Below, piece by piece: positions 53,772 to 61,339 of a stretch of DNA of 64,000 nt. Under the pieces are notes generated by a model. It was not told where the DNA came from. It did no database searches and saw nothing but the letters and a program-made list of their open reading frames with translations. The stretch comes from Prolixibacteraceae bacterium (GTDB lineage: Bacteria > Bacteroidota > Bacteroidia > Bacteroidales > Prolixibacteraceae). A program made the position numbers and the translations under genes. The DNA is taken from contig JAQUIJ010000003.1 of NCBI GenBank assembly GCA_028683385.1, positions 124,001-188,000 of the forward strand, in the 5' to 3' direction. Position 1 is the stretch's first letter; each line of letters begins with the position of its first letter.

Positions 53772-53802
53772 CGAAGATAAGGGATTGAATGAATAATACA
53801 AA
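53772..53802 (-). promoter_or_regulatory. Promoter of the nikR-lar unit
   Basis: TTTG (53799-53802), exactly 19 bp, then TATCTTCG (53772-53779) on the minus strand, close to TTTG-N19-TAnnTTTG. Predicted start of transcription near 53766, just before the operator. Confidence 0.65.
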
Positions 53803-53851
53803 GGAAAAAATGATTTCCCGGAATTCTTTGACACAAATTTGGCTTGTTCTT

Positions 53852-54823
53852 CTATCGAACATTAAATTTTTCCCTGTATTCCATGGGAGTCATGCCAACC
53901 AGTTTATTAAAAACTTTGCGGAACGATTTGGGGTCGGAATAACCTGTTTGCTCAATAATTTCATTGATGTTCTGATTCGTTTGTTCCAATTGCTTCTTGG
54001 CCGATTCGATACGTACATTTTGCAAATATTCAATGGGAGGAATTCCGGTTGCCAGTTTAAATCTGCGGACAAAATTTCGTCTGCTCGAAGGAATGTCTTT
54101 CATAATTTCTTCTAATGATTCAATCACATGAAACCTGGTTTCCATATTCTCCTGAGCTTTTTTCACCAGTTCATCTTTATGGTTATGACTTGGTACAAAA
54201 GTTCCAAAATAACTTTGTTTAAATCGATCCATATCAATGGCAAAAATTTTAGCGATCCTCACAGTCATCTCATTTCCACAATATTTTTGAACCAAACGAA
54301 GCAAAAGATGAAAGGTTGATGTCGATCCGCCACTGGTATAAAAACGACCATCAACTGTAACTACCTGATCGGGTTTTAAAATTACAGATGGAAAAGCCGA
54401 TGAAAACCGGGAACAGGCATCAACGTGCGTGGTTGCTAATTTCCCGTTAAGCAAGCCCGATGCACCAAACAGAAACGTTCCGGTGCAAAAACTGGCGATT
54501 ATTGCGCCTTTCTGATATTGACTTTGCAACCAGGGAATGTAGATTTGATTCTTCGATAGAGTTTCTGTTAAGTTATTTGATGTAAACGAGGGAATCAAAA
54601 CTACATCAGCTTTCAGATCCGATTGTATGGAGTATACCGGATAACCGTATAACATTGAACCCTCTTTGTCAATTTGATTTGGCGTACGAAGAAGATTTAT
54701 TACGAAAGGTTTTTCGTGATTTTCTTCACTGTAAATCCGGTTAACAGTTTCAAAGATATCGAGAATCGCAGCTATACTTAATAGCTTATAATCATATGGT
54801 ACTATCAATCCTAGGTTTGTCAT
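53852..54823 (-). CDS. GlxA-type AraC regulator with DJ-1/PfpI domain
   Basis: A 323-residue regulator. The N-terminal half (about 1-185) has the DJ-1/PfpI amidase-like fold, including the cysteine elbow ASFCTGTFLFGASGLLNG. The C-terminal half (about 220-323) is an AraC double helix-turn-helix with GIPPIEYLQNVRIESAKKQL and GYSDPKSFRKVF. The ligand is unknown. It is divergent to the VOC/DHFR-like gene run, which it may control; a perfect palindrome lies 17 bp before its ATG. Confidence 0.92.
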   Translation of the reverse strand: MTNLGLIVPYDYKLLSIAAILDIFETVNRIYSEENHEKPFVINLLRTPNQIDKEGSMLYGYPVYSIQSDLKADVVLIPSFTSNNLTETLSKNQIYIPWLQSQYQKGAIIASFCTGTFLFGASGLLNGKLATTHVDACSRFSSAFPSVILKPDQVVTVDGRFYTSGGSTSTFHLLLRLVQKYCGNEMTVRIAKIFAIDMDRFKQSYFGTFVPSHNHKDELVKKAQENMETRFHVIESLEEIMKDIPSSRRNFVRRFKLATGIPPIEYLQNVRIESAKKQLEQTNQNINEIIEQTGYSDPKSFRKVFNKLVGMTPMEYREKFNVR

Positions 54824-54840
54824 TTCTCTTCTTTTTATAA

Positions 54841-54864
54841 ATTTAAGACATTTTTGTCTTAAAT
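54841..54864. promoter_or_regulatory. Palindrome in the divergent regulator promoter
   Basis: Ten-bp perfect inverted repeat ATTTAAGACA (54841-54850) with TGTCTTAAAT (54855-54864), four-base spacer, between the divergent AraC-type gene and the VOC gene. A likely operator; an RNA hairpin is the alternative. Confidence 0.5.
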
Positions 54865-54959
54865 ACCCCGAAATTTGACTTTTTTGTTACTAATCTAATA
54901 ACCAAAATGTTCGAACTTTGTTTTAAGTAAAATGTTTTAATCTATTAAACAATTGCATC

Positions 54960-55889
54960 ATGGAAACACAAAGTGAAATTGAACCAGATGGAATGAAAAA
55001 GGGGACGAAGATTCAAAAGATTACTCCTTTTTTATGGTTCGACAATCAGGCAGAGGAAGCAGTTAATTTTTACATCACTACTTTCAGGAATTCTGAAATA
55101 AAAACAACTACTCGTTATAGTACTGATGGTGCCAGAGCTTCAGGTATGCCTGAAAATTCAGTTATGACCATGGCCTTTCAGATCGAGGGACAGGATTTTG
55201 TTGCCATTAACGGTGGACCTATTTTTCAAATCAATCCAACCATTTCCTTTTTTGTGAACTGTAAAAATATTCAGGAAATAGATCGGCTTTGGGGAAAATT
55301 ATCGGAAGGCGGAACCGTAATGATGGAACTCGACAAGTATCCGTTTGCAGAAAAATACGGTTGGATTCAGGATAAATTTGGAGTTTCGTGGCAATTAATT
55401 TTACCGGAAAGGGAGCAAAAAATTACGCCTTGTTTCATGTTTACGGGTGATCAACACAAAAAAGCGGAAGAAGCAATCAATTTTTATATCTCCATATTCA
55501 GCGATTCTAAAATTATTCAGTTGGAGCGTTACGGGAAAGAAGTTGGTCCGGAAGGAGCGGTTGTTCATTGCAAATTCATGCTCAACGGACAGGAATTTGT
55601 GGCCATGGATAGTCATGAAAATATGCCGATGAATTTTAACCCAGCCATTTCGATGGTAGTCAACTGTGAAACTCAGGATGAAATTGATTATTACTGGGAC
55701 AAACTCGGCGAAGGTGGTTTCGAAGGTGCTCAGCAATGTGGCTGGCTTCAGGATAAGTTTGGTGTCTCCTGGCAAATTGTACCTAATGTTCTGGGTGAGT
55801 TACTGAGCAAAGGTGGCAATGTGATGCAGGCCATGCTTCAAATGAAAAAACTTGACATTAAAATGTTACAGGATGCTGTGAATCAATAA
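54960..55889 (+). CDS. Tandem VOC-domain protein (PhnB/YjdN type)
   Basis: A 309-residue cytoplasmic protein with two vicinal-oxygen-chelate domains (about 17-145 and 152-300), each with KITPFLWF/KITPCFMF at the start and WLQDKFGVSWQ(I/L) at the end. Proteins of this kind are often annotated as 3-demethylubiquinone methyltransferase-like or glyoxalase-related, but enzymatic function is rarely known. It opens the accessory run of small genes and is divergent to the GlxA-type regulator. Confidence 0.88.
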   Translation: METQSEIEPDGMKKGTKIQKITPFLWFDNQAEEAVNFYITTFRNSEIKTTTRYSTDGARASGMPENSVMTMAFQIEGQDFVAINGGPIFQINPTISFFVNCKNIQEIDRLWGKLSEGGTVMMELDKYPFAEKYGWIQDKFGVSWQLILPEREQKITPCFMFTGDQHKKAEEAINFYISIFSDSKIIQLERYGKEVGPEGAVVHCKFMLNGQEFVAMDSHENMPMNFNPAISMVVNCETQDEIDYYWDKLGEGGFEGAQQCGWLQDKFGVSWQIVPNVLGELLSKGGNVMQAMLQMKKLDIKMLQDAVNQ

Positions 55890-55914
55890 TAAGGGCAACT
55901 TAAAAGAATCAGAA

Positions 55915-56124
55915 ATGGTCGAGGTATTTAAAACAAATGTTGAGCAGCCAGAGCATTCAGAAATGCTTATTGATCAAATTATGAATCAGATTCCAAATAG
56001 TCAAATCAATTTTGATTTGGAAGACTGCGATAAAATTTTGAGAATTGAGGCTGAAAGTGTTTCGAACCAACTGATTATTGAAATACTCCATCAAAACGGT
56101 TATCATGCCGAAGTTCTGATTTAA
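55915..56124 (+). CDS. Small HMA-like protein without metal cysteines
   Basis: A 69-residue protein with a beta-alpha-beta rhythm like heavy-metal-associated (copper chaperone) domains, ending in LIIEILHQNGYHAEVL. The CxxC metal site is missing; the single cysteine is in EDCDKILRIE. It lies 25 bp after the VOC gene and 19 bp before the DHFR-like gene. No confident family; genuineness is supported by position and by coding-like composition. Confidence 0.65.
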   Translation: MVEVFKTNVEQPEHSEMLIDQIMNQIPNSQINFDLEDCDKILRIEAESVSNQLIIEILHQNGYHAEVLI

Positions 56125-56143
56125 ACCAGTTAAAAATAAGGAA

Positions 56144-56719
56144 ATGAGAAAAGTAGTTTCATTTATGCACATCTCGCTCGATGGCTATGTAACAAATGCC
56201 AAGGGAGAAATGAGTTGGATAAATATTGATCAGGAAATGTTTGACTTAGCAAAAGATAGAACAATGGCAGCTGACATCGCTCTGTATGGACGGGTTACTT
56301 ACGAACTGATGGAAGCCTACTGGCCAACAGCAGCCGATCAGCCCAATGCAACCCAACACGACATTGAACATTCAGCATGGTACAACAAGGTTTCAAAAAT
56401 TGTCCCGTCACGAACAATGAAAGGTTCTGTTCCGAAAAACACCACCATTATCAGCGAAAATCTGGCTGATGAGATCCGAAAACTGAAGAAAGAGGACGGA
56501 AAAGAAATTATCATGTTTGGTAGTCCTACAATTGTTCATGAATTAACGGCTGAAAACCTGATTGATGACTATTGGCTGTTTGTGAACCCGATTTTGCTCG
56601 GCGGTGGAAATTCTCTTTTCAAAGCATTTAACCAGAGCATATACTTAAAACTTATTTCGAGTCAGGTATTTTCTTCAGGAGTAGTTTGCCTGCATTATGA
56701 GACAAAAACAAATATTTAA
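56144..56719 (+). CDS. RibD/DHFR-fold reductase-like protein
   Basis: A 191-residue cytoplasmic protein of the dihydrofolate-reductase-like RibD C-terminal family: MRKVVSFMHISLDGYV at the start, DIALYGRVTYELM, KIIMFGSPTIVHELT and the final loop with LLGGGNSLF. Such proteins bind NADPH, but substrates are unknown. It is similar to the second copy at 58323 (about a 2.2-kb distance), so the run contains a duplicated pair. Confidence 0.88.
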   Translation: MRKVVSFMHISLDGYVTNAKGEMSWINIDQEMFDLAKDRTMAADIALYGRVTYELMEAYWPTAADQPNATQHDIEHSAWYNKVSKIVPSRTMKGSVPKNTTIISENLADEIRKLKKEDGKEIIMFGSPTIVHELTAENLIDDYWLFVNPILLGGGNSLFKAFNQSIYLKLISSQVFSSGVVCLHYETKTNI

Positions 56720-56738
56720 ACCTGAAAACTATTAAATT

Positions 56739-57218
56739 ATGAAAACAAAAGTAAAAGCAATTCCGGAAGGATGGAACTCGTTAACTGCCTACATTTCAGT
56801 AAAAGGAGCCCTGGAGGCCATCGAATTTTACAAAAATGCCTTTGGCGCTAAAGAAACAGGGCGGCTTACCATGCCTGATGGAAGCATAGGCCATGCGGAA
56901 CTGGAAATAGGCGATTCAAAAATCATGCTTGCCGAAGAAAATGAACAGTGGGGTAACCTGAGTCCGCAAACAATTGGCGGAACGCCGGTAAGCCTTTGTA
57001 TCTATGTGGAAGATGTTGATGCCGTATTTGCCAAAGCGCTTCAGGCCGGAGCCAAAGTAACTGGGGAAATGGTGGTAAAAGATCAATTTTACGGAGATAG
57101 GACTGGTGGCATTACAGATCCTTTTGGCCATAAATGGTCAATCATGACACACATCGAGGACGTTTCGTTTGAAGAAATGCAAAAACGAATGAACGCTATG
57201 TTCCAAGCGACCAATTAA
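56739..57218 (+). CDS. VOC-domain protein (PhnB-like)
   Basis: A 159-residue single-domain VOC protein (PhnB/glyoxalase-bleomycin-resistance-like). Landmarks are LTAYISVKGALEAIEFYKNAFGAKE, GRLTMPDGSIGHAELEIGDS and DPFGHKWSIMTHIEDVS. One metal-type dimeric fold is expected. It lies 19 bp after the RibD-like gene and 11 bp before the DUF4287 gene. Function unknown. Confidence 0.88.
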   Translation: MKTKVKAIPEGWNSLTAYISVKGALEAIEFYKNAFGAKETGRLTMPDGSIGHAELEIGDSKIMLAEENEQWGNLSPQTIGGTPVSLCIYVEDVDAVFAKALQAGAKVTGEMVVKDQFYGDRTGGITDPFGHKWSIMTHIEDVSFEEMQKRMNAMFQATN

Positions 57219-57229
57219 TTGAAATAAAG

Positions 57230-57460
57230 ATGTCATTCCAGGCTTATTTAAATACAATCAAATCGAAGACCGGCAAAGGTCCTGACGATTTCAGAAGAAT
57301 GGCAGAAGAAAAAGGATTTAGTCAGGGAGGACAATTGAAACCTGACACAAAAGCAGGTGAAATTGTTAATTGGCTAAAGGAAGATTTTGAGCTCGGACAT
57401 GGCCACGCCATGGCGATTTATGCACTTTTGAAAGGAATGAAAAACGAAGATAGCTTATAA
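57230..57460 (+). CDS. DUF4287-family small protein
   Basis: A 76-residue protein matching the DUF4287 family by SFQAYLNTIKSKTGKGPDDFRRMAEEKG at the start and WLKEDFELGHGHAMAIYALLKG at the end. Members often stand near VOC and SRPBCC proteins, as here, or are fused with DUF5655. Function unknown. Starts 11 bp after the VOC gene. Confidence 0.85.
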   Translation: MSFQAYLNTIKSKTGKGPDDFRRMAEEKGFSQGGQLKPDTKAGEIVNWLKEDFELGHGHAMAIYALLKGMKNEDSL

Positions 57461-57635
57461 TAGGTTATTTTATACTATGTTAAACTGCTACCAAAAGTGA
57501 CCGAAAACAACAACCCGAAAGATGAATTTAAACAAATATTGAAATTATGAAACGAGCATGTTCGCTAAACACAAACACGGGTGAGAGTCTCACATGCGAG
57601 TTCCATACGGCAATTAAAAAACAAATTAATCACGG
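57461..57635. other. Non-coding stretch with repeat copy 2
   Basis: Between the DUF4287 and SRPBCC genes. No gene. It includes the palindrome GTGAGAGTCTCAC (57581-57593) and, directly after it, the 22-bp repeat 57594-57615 shared with 36481-36502. The combination looks like a decayed terminal part of an insertion or intron, but no encoded transposase or reverse transcriptase remains. Confidence 0.4.
57594..57615. repeat. Copy 2 of the 22-bp intergenic repeat
   Basis: Twenty-one of 22 bases agree with 36481-36502; the only difference is G for A in GCGARTTCC. Unlike copy 1, it lacks the following hairpin arm. Confidence 0.55.
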
Positions 57636-58094
57636 ATGAAAAAGTTACAATTCAAAATAAGCATCAATGCGCCTTTGGCCAAGATATATGATTTTATGCT
57701 TGGCATTAACAGTAAATCAACCTATGAGCAATGGACTGCTTTGTTTAACCCAACCTCTACCTATGAAGGAAGTTGGGACAAGGGAAATAAAATTCTATTT
57801 ATTGGAGTAGATGAGAAAGGAGAAAAGGGAGGTCTGGTTTCCAGGATAGCTGAAAACATTCCCAACCGATTTGTTTCGATTCAACATTATGGCCTTTTAA
57901 AAGCTGACAAGGAAATTACGGAGGGACCAGATGTGGAAAAATGGGCAAACGGATTTGAAAACTATACCTTCGAAGAAAACAATGGAACTACAACCGTTAC
58001 CGTTGACTTAGACACTATTGAAGATTTTTTAGATTATATGAACCAGAGCTACCCCAAAGCGCTCGACAAGCTGAAAGAAATATGTGAGAAATAA
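57636..58094 (+). CDS. SRPBCC (START/AHSA1-like) protein
   Basis: A 152-residue protein of the SRPBCC ligand-cavity superfamily: ISINAPLAKIYDFML at the start, EGSWDKGNKILFIG and YTFEENNGTTTVTVDLDT in the sheet, long C-terminal helix ending LDKLKEICEK. Small proteins of this group are typical companions of VOC and DUF4287 genes. No enzymatic role can be given. Confidence 0.87.
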   Translation: MKKLQFKISINAPLAKIYDFMLGINSKSTYEQWTALFNPTSTYEGSWDKGNKILFIGVDEKGEKGGLVSRIAENIPNRFVSIQHYGLLKADKEITEGPDVEKWANGFENYTFEENNGTTTVTVDLDTIEDFLDYMNQSYPKALDKLKEICEK

Positions 58095-58322
58095 AGTCCT
58101 GCGAAAGTTAAGCAATGACAAATGGACGAAATACAGACTGTAATAATAAGCTACCCGTTCGGCAACAATGGTTTTAGGTATGCATCTTTCCGCTCAGTCC
58201 CGGTTAATCGGGATTGATCTAGCCTTAGGCGAGACAATCAGCGGCGTATCGATTTCTTGTTTCCGGTCATTGTAAAGCGATACCGCAAGTAGTCAAAGGA
58301 CAGACAATTAAAAAAGCAAAAT
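58095..58322. other. Unexplained 228-bp intergenic stretch
   Basis: Between two genes of the accessory run. Its middle (about 58150-58290) is richer in G and C than the surroundings and includes TCCCGGTTAATCGGGA (58198-58213), a small hairpin. No frame longer than about 35 codons fits a known family. It could be a gene remnant, an RNA or an element fragment. Confidence 0.4.
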
Positions 58323-58883
58323 ATGAAAAAACTAATTGCAGCAATTAATATGACACTTGACGGATTTTGCGACCATACAGCAGGAATCCCGGATGAAGAA
58401 ATACATCAACATTATACGGAACTATTAGGTCAGGCAGGCTTGATTCTATATGGCAGGATAACTTACCAACTCATGCAGTTTTGGCAAACTCTGTTAGAAA
58501 ATCCTTCAGGCGAAAAATCAATGGACGACTTTGCTATTGCAATAGACAAAATTCCAAAAATTGTCTTTTCGCATACACTGAATGACGTAGAATGGGACAG
58601 CGCAAGATTATCAAATCAAGCTATTGAAGAAGAAGTTATAGAACTCAAACAACAATCGCGTAAAGACATTTTAGTTGGTAGCCGGAGTTTAATTATACAG
58701 CTAATGAAACTTAACTTGATTGATGAATACCAACTTTGTGTTCACCCTGTTGTTGCAGGAAGCGGTTTGTCCTTATTTGAAAATATAAATGACAGGACTG
58801 TTCTTAAACTCATAAAGACTAAAACCTTTAGTGGTGGTGCAGTAACGCTTTATTATGAACCGACAAACGAAAAAACAACTTAA
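58323..58883 (+). CDS. RibD/DHFR-fold reductase-like protein, second copy
   Basis: A 186-residue relative of the protein at 56144: MKKLIAAINMTLDGFCDHTAG, LILYGRITYQLMQFW, DILVGSRSLIIQLMKLNLIDEYQL and GSGLSLFE follow the RibD C-terminal family. NADPH binding is expected; substrate unknown. It starts after the unexplained intergenic stretch and is 11 bp before the next VOC gene. Confidence 0.88.
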   Translation: MKKLIAAINMTLDGFCDHTAGIPDEEIHQHYTELLGQAGLILYGRITYQLMQFWQTLLENPSGEKSMDDFAIAIDKIPKIVFSHTLNDVEWDSARLSNQAIEEEVIELKQQSRKDILVGSRSLIIQLMKLNLIDEYQLCVHPVVAGSGLSLFENINDRTVLKLIKTKTFSGGAVTLYYEPTNEKTT

Positions 58884-58894
58884 AAAATAAAATT

Positions 58895-59332
58895 ATGGCA
58901 CTTATCAATCCACACATTAACTTCAATGGAAATGCCGAAGAAGCATTCAATTTTTACAAGTCAGTATTTGGCGGAGAGTACGCAACGATTGTGCGTTTGA
59001 AAGACCTGTCAAGTCCAGAATTTCCGGTAGCAGAAAATGACGCAAATAAAATAATGCACATTGCGTTGCCTATTGGCAAAAACAGTTTGATGGGCAATGA
59101 TGTTCCGGAAAGTATGGGTCGGGTAAATGAAAATGAAAACAGATCTAAAATAATGATTAGCGCAGAAAGTCGTGAAGAAGCCGACAGGTTATTTAACGGA
59201 CTTTCAGCAGGTGGAAGCATTGAGTTTCCTATTGGCGATAGTCCCTGGGGTTCATATTTTGGGATGTTTAGAGACAAATTCGGTATTGAATGGATGGTGG
59301 ATTATCAGAATGTAACAAACAAAAGTAACTGA
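58895..59332 (+). CDS. VOC-domain protein (PhnB/YjdN type)
   Basis: A 145-residue single VOC domain: HINFNGNAEEAFNFYKSVFGGEY, GNDVPESMG and SPWGSYFGMFRDKFGIEWM. Clear paralogue of the following gene (shared EAFNFYKSVFGG, ESMG and DKFGI blocks). Function unknown. Confidence 0.88.
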   Translation: MALINPHINFNGNAEEAFNFYKSVFGGEYATIVRLKDLSSPEFPVAENDANKIMHIALPIGKNSLMGNDVPESMGRVNENENRSKIMISAESREEADRLFNGLSAGGSIEFPIGDSPWGSYFGMFRDKFGIEWMVDYQNVTNKSN

Positions 59333-59393
59333 TTGCAATAAATTGAGGATAGTAATAGAACAAGCAAAATAACCAACTTAAATTACGAAAACA

Positions 59394-59855
59394 ATGGCAA
59401 AGATTAGCACTTATCTCAATTTTCCCCGAAACACTGAGGAAGTTTTCAACTTCTACAAATCAGTTTTCGGTGGCGACTTTATTGATGGAAAAATCAACCG
59501 GTTTGGCGACATGCCTCCAATGGAAGGCGCCCCTCCAATGCCTGAAGAAGACAAAAATCTGGTGATGCATGTGGCGCTTCCCATACTTGGAGATCACCTT
59601 TTGATGGGCTCAGATGCTCCGGAATCAATGGGATTCATCGTAAATAAAGGAAATAACGTGTACATTTCTATTCACACCGATTCGCGGGCTCAGGCAGACG
59701 ATTTATTCGCAAAACTTTCTGAAGGAGGCGTGGTAGAATTGCCTATGACTGATATGTTCTGGGGCGATTATTTTGGCTCGTTCTCCGACAAGTTTGGTAT
59801 CAAATGGATGGTTAATCATTCTACCAAGGTTTTATCCTCAGATAATAGTCATTAG
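59394..59855 (+). CDS. VOC-domain protein, tandem paralogue
   Basis: A 153-residue VOC protein, tandem duplicate of the preceding gene, with FYKSVFGGDF, LLMGSDAPESMG, and FGSFSDKFGIKWMVNH. A proline/methionine-rich insert (MPPMEGAPPMPEE, about 40-52) is specific to this copy and common in one PhnB branch. Last gene of the accessory run; a long inverted repeat with T-run follows. Confidence 0.88.
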   Translation: MAKISTYLNFPRNTEEVFNFYKSVFGGDFIDGKINRFGDMPPMEGAPPMPEEDKNLVMHVALPILGDHLLMGSDAPESMGFIVNKGNNVYISIHTDSRAQADDLFAKLSEGGVVELPMTDMFWGDYFGSFSDKFGIKWMVNHSTKVLSSDNSH

Positions 59856-59906
59856 CATTCCAGTCCCGAACGTAACTAAAAATGGAATTTAGCAAGACGA
59901 CAAAAT

Positions 59907-59965
59907 AGTCATTAGTCATTTGAAAATTTGCAAAATATTATTTTCCTAATGACTAATGACTTTTT
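59907..59965. terminator. Long inverted repeat after the accessory genes
   Basis: Perfect 14-bp arms AGTCATTAGTCATT (59907-59920) and AATGACTAATGACT (59948-59961), then TTTTT. Works as a terminator for the plus-strand run. The same 14-mer lies between efflux genes at 46137. Confidence 0.65.
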
Positions 59966-60009
59966 CCTGTTCGTTAAAAGTTATTCAAAATCGGACAGGA
60001 AGACTATAC

Positions 60010-60414
60010 TTACCAATTGAATATGATGGTTTGTTTTAAGTTTGTATGAACACTTAGCGGAACGGGACTGATACCTGCAACACTTTCGATCAGTTGTTTT
60101 TCATCGTCTGTGTATCCTTTCTTCGGAAAATTGAATTCCAGAATTACTTCAGACACTCGGCGTGGTGCATCTGCCATAATTTTGGTGATTTCAATTTCGG
60201 TGCCTTTAAGGTCAATACCGTTATCCATTGCTTTGATGCCCATGATAGTCATGATGCAATTGCCCAAAGCTGTTGCCAGCAAATCGGTAGGAGAGAAAGC
60301 CTCACCTTTGCCACGGTTGTCGGTTGGTGCATCGGTAATAATTTTGCAGCCCGATTGCAAATGAATGTTTTCGGTGCGTAAATCGCCTAAATAAGTTGTT
60401 TTTACTGTTGTCAT
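60010..60414 (-). CDS. OsmC/YhfA-family protein, single conserved cysteine
   Basis: A 134-residue protein of the OsmC/Ohr superfamily. The first redox cysteine C53 is in ALGNCIMTIMG; the second, usually in a CPV context, is S116 in ISPVPLSVH. OsmC enzymes use both to reduce organic hydroperoxides, so this member may be inactive as a peroxidase or work otherwise. FSPTDLLATALGNC and HTNLKQTIIF are typical. It is divergent to riboflavin synthase. Confidence 0.87.
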   Translation of the reverse strand: MTTVKTTYLGDLRTENIHLQSGCKIITDAPTDNRGKGEAFSPTDLLATALGNCIMTIMGIKAMDNGIDLKGTEIEITKIMADAPRRVSEVILEFNFPKKGYTDDEKQLIESVAGISPVPLSVHTNLKQTIIFNW

Positions 60415-60459
60415 CGTCGGAATATTTTTAGCTAAGATACAAAACGGTTCGATGTGTCA

Positions 60460-60490
60460 TTTGTCACTCCATGCAAAACTTGTAACTTCG
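60460..60490 (+). promoter_or_regulatory. Promoter of ribE
   Basis: TTTG (60460-60463), exactly 19 bp, then TAACTTCG (60483-60490), followed by CAGCG; start about 25 nt before the ATG at 60516. A near-perfect Bacteroidota promoter. I see no FMN riboswitch in the short leader. Confidence 0.65.
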
Positions 60491-60515
60491 CAGCGAAATT
60501 TTAAATTAAACGACC

Positions 60516-61124
60516 ATGTTTTCAGGAATAGTTGAAGAAGCCGGCAAAGTGATTGCCATTGAAAAAGATCAGGAAAATGTACATTTTACACTCACCTGCT
60601 CGTTTGTTGATGAGCTCAAAATCGATCAAAGTCTTTCGCATAATGGTGTTTGTTTGACAGTTGTTAAAATCGATCGTGAAGCTAAGACCTATACGGTTAC
60701 TGCGATTAAAGAAACTCTGCTGAAGACCAATCTGGGCAAATTAGTTCCTGGAAGCAAAGTGAATCTGGAACGGAGCATGATGATGAATGGCCGTTTGGAC
60801 GGACACATTGTTCAGGGGCACGTTGATCAGACTGCAACTTGTATAAAGGTTGAAGAAGCCGACGGAAGCTGGTATTTCACATTCGAATATCCGTTCGACA
60901 AGGAAATGGCGCAAAAAGGTTACATGACTGTTGAGAAAGGTTCGGTTACCGTGAATGGCGTCAGTCTGACGGTGGTAAATTCGAAAGATAATTCGTTCCA
61001 GGTGGCCATTATTCCATATACCTACAACGAAACCAATTTCCACACGTTCGAAGTAGGTACAATGATCAATCTTGAGTTTGATATTATTGGCAAGTACTTA
61101 AGTAAACTGATGACATTTAAATAA
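60516..61124 (+). CDS. ribE: Riboflavin synthase, alpha subunit
   Basis: Dismutates two molecules of dimethyl-ribityl-lumazine to riboflavin, the final step of its synthesis. The 202 residues have the two-fold repeat of this enzyme: MFSGIVEEAGKV at the start, SLSHNGVCLTVV, GHIVQGHVDQTA, and the second copy with VNGVSLTVV and IPYTYNETNF. Full length. Single-gene unit with its own promoter and terminator. Confidence 0.97.
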   Translation: MFSGIVEEAGKVIAIEKDQENVHFTLTCSFVDELKIDQSLSHNGVCLTVVKIDREAKTYTVTAIKETLLKTNLGKLVPGSKVNLERSMMMNGRLDGHIVQGHVDQTATCIKVEEADGSWYFTFEYPFDKEMAQKGYMTVEKGSVTVNGVSLTVVNSKDNSFQVAIIPYTYNETNFHTFEVGTMINLEFDIIGKYLSKLMTFK

Positions 61125-61160
61125 GCTAGATTGTAAATTTTCATCATCCAGGCATCTTAA

Positions 61161-61204
61161 AAAAAAAAGTCATGCATATTTCTCAAAATGCATGACTTTT
61201 TTTT
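61161..61204 (+). terminator. Terminator after ribE
   Basis: About 17-bp stem (61161-61177 with 61188-61204), with GTCATGCAT in its GC-richer part, ten-base loop, A-run before and T-run after. Probably usable in both directions. Confidence 0.85.
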
Positions 61205-61339
61205 GTTGCATATGACATTTATTTTCAATAGTTTAAGCAAGTTTTTGACATTTTTGTTTAAAATATTTCATTTAAGATTAAACAAATTTAAAAATCGACC
61301 TGTTTAATGTTTGTTATAAATAATTAAACAATCTAAAAA

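Noticed and set aside
58150..58290. A tRNA or gene fragment in the GC-richer gap
   Set aside because: No cloverleaf can be drawn and all six frames are short or broken.
57461..58322. Integron attC sites between the small accessory genes
   Set aside because: GTTRRRY-like words occur (GTTAAAC, GTTAAGC), but without matching RYYYAAC partners at the right distance, and no integrase gene is present.
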